Positions 3,796 to 5,638 of a stretch of DNA of 5,638 bases are shown here, piece after piece. Origin of the DNA: Candidatus Neomicrothrix sp. UBA881 (lineage in GTDB: Bacteria; Actinomycetota; Acidimicrobiia; Acidimicrobiales; MedAcidi-G1); contig DBFL01000042.1 of NCBI GenBank assembly GCA_002294285.1, forward strand, positions 591 through 6,228, in the 5' to 3' direction. A program made the translations under genes and the position numbers. The stretch's first letter is position 1. Each line of letters begins with the position of its first letter. The notes below the pieces were generated by a model, which did not search any database, was not told where the DNA came from, and worked only from the letters and a program-made list of their open reading frames with translations.

Positions 3796-5250
3796 GTTTT
3801 GACTTCCAAACAGTTCAGCAAAACCTTCAATTTTAGGATGTGAGAAACCACTAGGAATTGGTGATTGACTTTGCATTAAAACCGTAGACATTCCGATACC
3901 TCTCGCTGCCTCTAAAGTAGCAATTTCAGAATCCACTAAAAGCATATTAGAGAAGGAAACACCAGTTAGACGCCTAAGTGCTTCAAATATTGAATTACTG
4001 GGCTTTCTTACACCATATTCACCACTAACTATCCAGTATTCGATCTGTTCGTCTACACCTAGTCGCTCACGCAGCTGCTGCGACCACGACAGCACTGAAT
4101 TTGTAATACAAGCAACCGGTATCCCTCTGTATTTCATCTGACTTAAAAATGGAACAGCGTCAGGCCTCAGACGCACACGACTTAAGTACTGGGCATCAAT
4201 AAGGTCAGAGTTTCCTTGGACACCTACACTCTGCCAAAACTCTTGAGAATTCAATTGACCCAAACTCGCAGATCTGTAACGATCTGCGATCTCTTCAGCG
4301 TCTGTCAATCCCCCATTTTCTCTTACAAAAGGTACTAATAATCCTTCAGGATCAGCACCTCCATCCCAGATAACACCTTTCCCACCAACTACAACTAGTC
4401 TGATGCTCCTATCTACTTCCTCTTTTTCTTGCGTCGTTGTGTTTTCAATAATGTCTGGAGTTTTGCTAGTTTCTTTTGGATTTTCAGAAGGTTTGGAAGA
4501 TTGACGAACCGAAGTCAAATGCTTAATACCTCTAATCGAAAGCAACAATAAAGTTGCTCCAAGAAAAACGTAGGAAACTGTTCTCCATGCTTTGGGTTTT
4601 GGATAATCAACTGTCGAAGAAACTATAAATGGTGTGGGAGTCTGATCGCCTAAGGGCACCGTCCATACTCTTTCAGTGGCATCATCAGCACTCGCACCCG
4701 GTAATGAAACAGAAAAATTCAAAAGAAAAGAATTAGCTGGGTCACAGATTTCATCACATCCAGACAAAAAAGACAGATCTTCCAAACTTCTACCAAAAAG
4801 AGTGCCTCCTAATGCCTCATCCAGGGCAGGATCAGAGAATAAGGAAAGGCCATCCGCAAGGTCAATCTTTCCTTCGAGGTTCCATATTTTTTTAGCAAAT
4901 GATTTTTCACTTACTAGTTTGACTTCGGAAAAAACTGAGGGACCTGCAACCTCTTCTAAAACGCCGACCAGAGAATCTACACCGGTAAAACTTTTTGTTG
5001 CTAACACAACTGTTTTAGATTCTTCCTCTAAAGCGTTAAGGGTCGAAACTTCCCAACCTGCAGCAACTAAATCATCTGTTCTTAATTGCTTTTCTATATC
5101 TCCTATTATTCGACTAGCTTCATCATCAAGTTCTACGATTACCTCTACACTTCCAGAACCATTGTCTTCAACATTTACTGAAACCAGACTTTCAACCTGA
5201 CAAGCAACTAAAAGAAAGAGAAGCGATGGGACAAGTAAAAAAATTTTCAT
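3793..5250 (-). CDS. Membrane-anchored LppM-like lipoprotein with cytoplasmic, probably inactive HAD-like domain
   Basis: Counting from ATG 5250, this 485-residue protein starts with a textbook lipoprotein signal: Lys2, a hydrophobic core and lipobox LVAC with Cys17. Residues 18 to about 220 form an extracytoplasmic domain resembling actinobacterial LppM-type proteins (VSVNVEDNGSGSVEV, AAGWEV, SDPALDEALGG), with a possible disulphide pair C165/C169. A membrane helix follows (about 224-242), then a charged Ser/Lys/Glu linker (about 245-280) and a HAD-like domain (283-485). In motif I, VVVGGKGVIWD (286-296), Gly289 and Lys291 occupy the two Asp positions. Motif II is ITNS (382-385), motif III holds Lys416 in RKP, and motif IV is VDS (Asp440, Ser441). 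Phosphatase activity is therefore unlikely. A TTG at 5274 would add 8 residues, but it lies upstream of the predicted transcription start and weakens the signal peptide layout. No Shine-Dalgarno is visible. Function is unknown. Confidence 0.85.
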   Translation of the reverse strand: MKIFLLVPSLLFLLVACQVESLVSVNVEDNGSGSVEVIVELDDEASRIIGDIEKQLRTDDLVAAGWEVSTLNALEEESKTVVLATKSFTGVDSLVGVLEEVAGPSVFSEVKLVSEKSFAKKIWNLEGKIDLADGLSLFSDPALDEALGGTLFGRSLEDLSFLSGCDEICDPANSFLLNFSVSLPGASADDATERVWTVPLGDQTPTPFIVSSTVDYPKPKAWRTVSYVFLGATLLLLSIRGIKHLTSVRQSSKPSENPKETSKTPDIIENTTTQEKEEVDRSIRLVVVGGKGVIWDGGADPEGLLVPFVRENGGLTDAEEIADRYRSASLGQLNSQEFWQSVGVQGNSDLIDAQYLSRVRLRPDAVPFLSQMKYRGIPVACITNSVLSWSQQLRERLGVDEQIEYWIVSGEYGVRKPSNSIFEALRRLTGVSFSNMLLVDSEIATLEAARGIGMSTVLMQSQSPIPSGFSHPKIEGFAELFGSQN

Positions 5251-5266
5251 ATTGAATTCAAAAAGA

Positions 5267-5295
5267 TTTATCAAATTTAAACATTAACAAATCAA
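5267..5295 (-). promoter_or_regulatory. Candidate promoter of the lipoprotein/HAD gene
   Basis: On the minus strand TTGATT (5295-5290; 4 of 6 match to TTGACA) and GATAAA (5272-5267; 4 of 6 match to TATAAT) are separated by exactly 17 bases. Transcription would start near 5260, giving a leader of about 10 bases before ATG 5250 and excluding the TTG at 5274 as a start on this transcript. A TTGAATTCAA palindrome (5252-5261) covers the predicted start point. Confidence 0.35.
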
Positions 5296-5335
5296 TCGAA
5301 CAGAAGTGGTTGATGAATTCGAAAACCAAAATCTG

Positions 5336-5638
5336 CTATTCAACTATCTCAGCTGCCATCTCCATGGTTGGTACTTCAAATCCCGCAACTGAACTGAAAA
5401 CAACTTTTTTACCTTCATGAGTAGAGTCATCTGCATCTTCTTCTGCAACTTCTTCAACGTCTACAACCACGATTTCACCGGCTTTAAACTCCTTGTGTAA
5501 CAAACGTTCCGAAAGTGGATCTTCTATAAGCCTTTGAATAGCTCTTCTTAAAGGTCTCGCCCCTAAAGTTGGGTCGTAACCATGCTCGGCTAAATGTTGT
5601 TTAACCGCATCAGTTAATTCCAATCCCATTCCTTGTCC
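5336..5638 (-). CDS. clpC: ClpC AAA+ protease-associated ATPase, C-terminal fragment (5' end beyond window)
   Basis: The last 100 codons of a Clp/Hsp100 unfoldase are present; the frame is open to the window edge (Gly-Gln-Gly precedes the first Met), so the start lies outside. ClpC forms a hexameric ATP-driven unfoldase that feeds substrates to ClpP. The visible part is the small C-terminal subdomain of the second AAA+ module: LELTDAVKQHLAEHGYDP (6-23 of the fragment), then the sensor-2 signature GARPLRR (26-32), whose Arg contacts ATP, then IEDPLSERLL (38-47) and GEIVVVDVEE (54-63). A short acidic stretch (62-71) and a tail ending AAEIVE extend beyond the conserved core. ClpC rather than ClpB is favoured by the GYDPTLGARPLRRAIQ and IEDPLSE pattern typical of actinobacterial and firmicute ClpC. 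The next gene begins 85 bases downstream on the same strand, with no strong terminator between. Confidence 0.92.
   Translation of the reverse strand, partial: GQGMGLELTDAVKQHLAEHGYDPTLGARPLRRAIQRLIEDPLSERLLHKEFKAGEIVVVDVEEVAEEDADDSTHEGKKVVFSSVAGFEVPTMEMAAEIVE

Noticed and set aside
3639..3836. 65-codon plus-strand open frame
   Set aside because: Antisense to the hydrolase start and the end of the lipoprotein gene; low-complexity product, no ribosome-binding site.
4676..5200. 174-codon plus-strand open frame
   Set aside because: It lies wholly antisense to the extracytoplasmic domain of the lipoprotein gene, encodes a Ser/Thr/Lys/Pro-rich sequence with no domain, and has no promoter or ribosome-binding context.
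5307..5328. Possible hairpin TGGTT/AACCA after clpC
   Set aside because: Only a 5-bp stem with a 12-base loop and no T-run on the minus-strand side; too weak for an intrinsic terminator.
1..5638. CRISPR arrays, insertion sequences, long direct repeats, riboswitches
   Set aside because: Reading both strands showed no regularly spaced repeats, no transposase frame, and no untranslated leader long enough to hold a known riboswitch.

Overview
The window reads as a piece of an AT-leaning (roughly 40-45% G+C by eye) actinobacterial chromosome. The ClpC tail, the actinobacterial-type lipoprotein, the Lys/Arg-rich N-terminal extension on RlmB and the ispD-ispF-rlmB-tRNA-Thr order suggest a marine-type member of the class Acidimicrobiia. 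That placement is inference from gene content and recalled family patterns, not from a search. Coding density is very high: genes overlap or sit within tens of bases, and no stretch over 300 bases lacks a gene.

Layout. At the left edge (1-150, minus) is the N-terminus of a small single-pass membrane protein that runs off the window. A 167-base spacer follows, then a complete tRNA-Thr(TGT) on the plus strand (318-391). Six bases beyond it begins the 3' end of a minus-strand operon, transcribed ispD (2362-1721) > ispF (1703-1224) > rlmB (1231-398). It encodes two non-mevalonate (MEP) isoprenoid enzymes and a 23S rRNA 2'-O-methyltransferase; ispF and rlmB overlap by 8 bases. A Crp/Fnr-family regulator (2436-3107, plus) diverges from ispD across 73 bases. 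Its stop codon interlocks with that of a dienelactone-hydrolase-family protein (3766-3104, minus). Upstream of that, on the same strand, are a membrane-anchored lipoprotein with a cytoplasmic HAD-like domain (5250-3793) and the last 100 codons of clpC (5638-5336).

How the genes fit together. ispD and ispF catalyse the third and fifth steps of the MEP pathway (IspE, the fourth, is not here), and rlmB is a common translational passenger. Crp, judging from its intact cyclic-nucleotide cassette and recognition helix, is a candidate regulator of itself and perhaps of ispD. clpC, the lipoprotein/HAD gene and the hydrolase lie head to tail; the second has its own candidate promoter, and no convincing terminator separates it from clpC.

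Most unusual item. The 485-residue protein at 3793-5250 combines a lipobox, an extracytoplasmic LppM-like domain, one membrane helix and a cytoplasmic HAD fold. The HAD catalytic aspartates of motif I appear replaced by Gly and Lys, and motif IV keeps only one Asp. It looks like a membrane-tethered pseudo-phosphatase. Other points of note are a substituted IspF substrate loop, an antisense-tRNA structure that may terminate the isp operon, and TGTGA/TCACA half-sites with non-standard spacing at the crp start.
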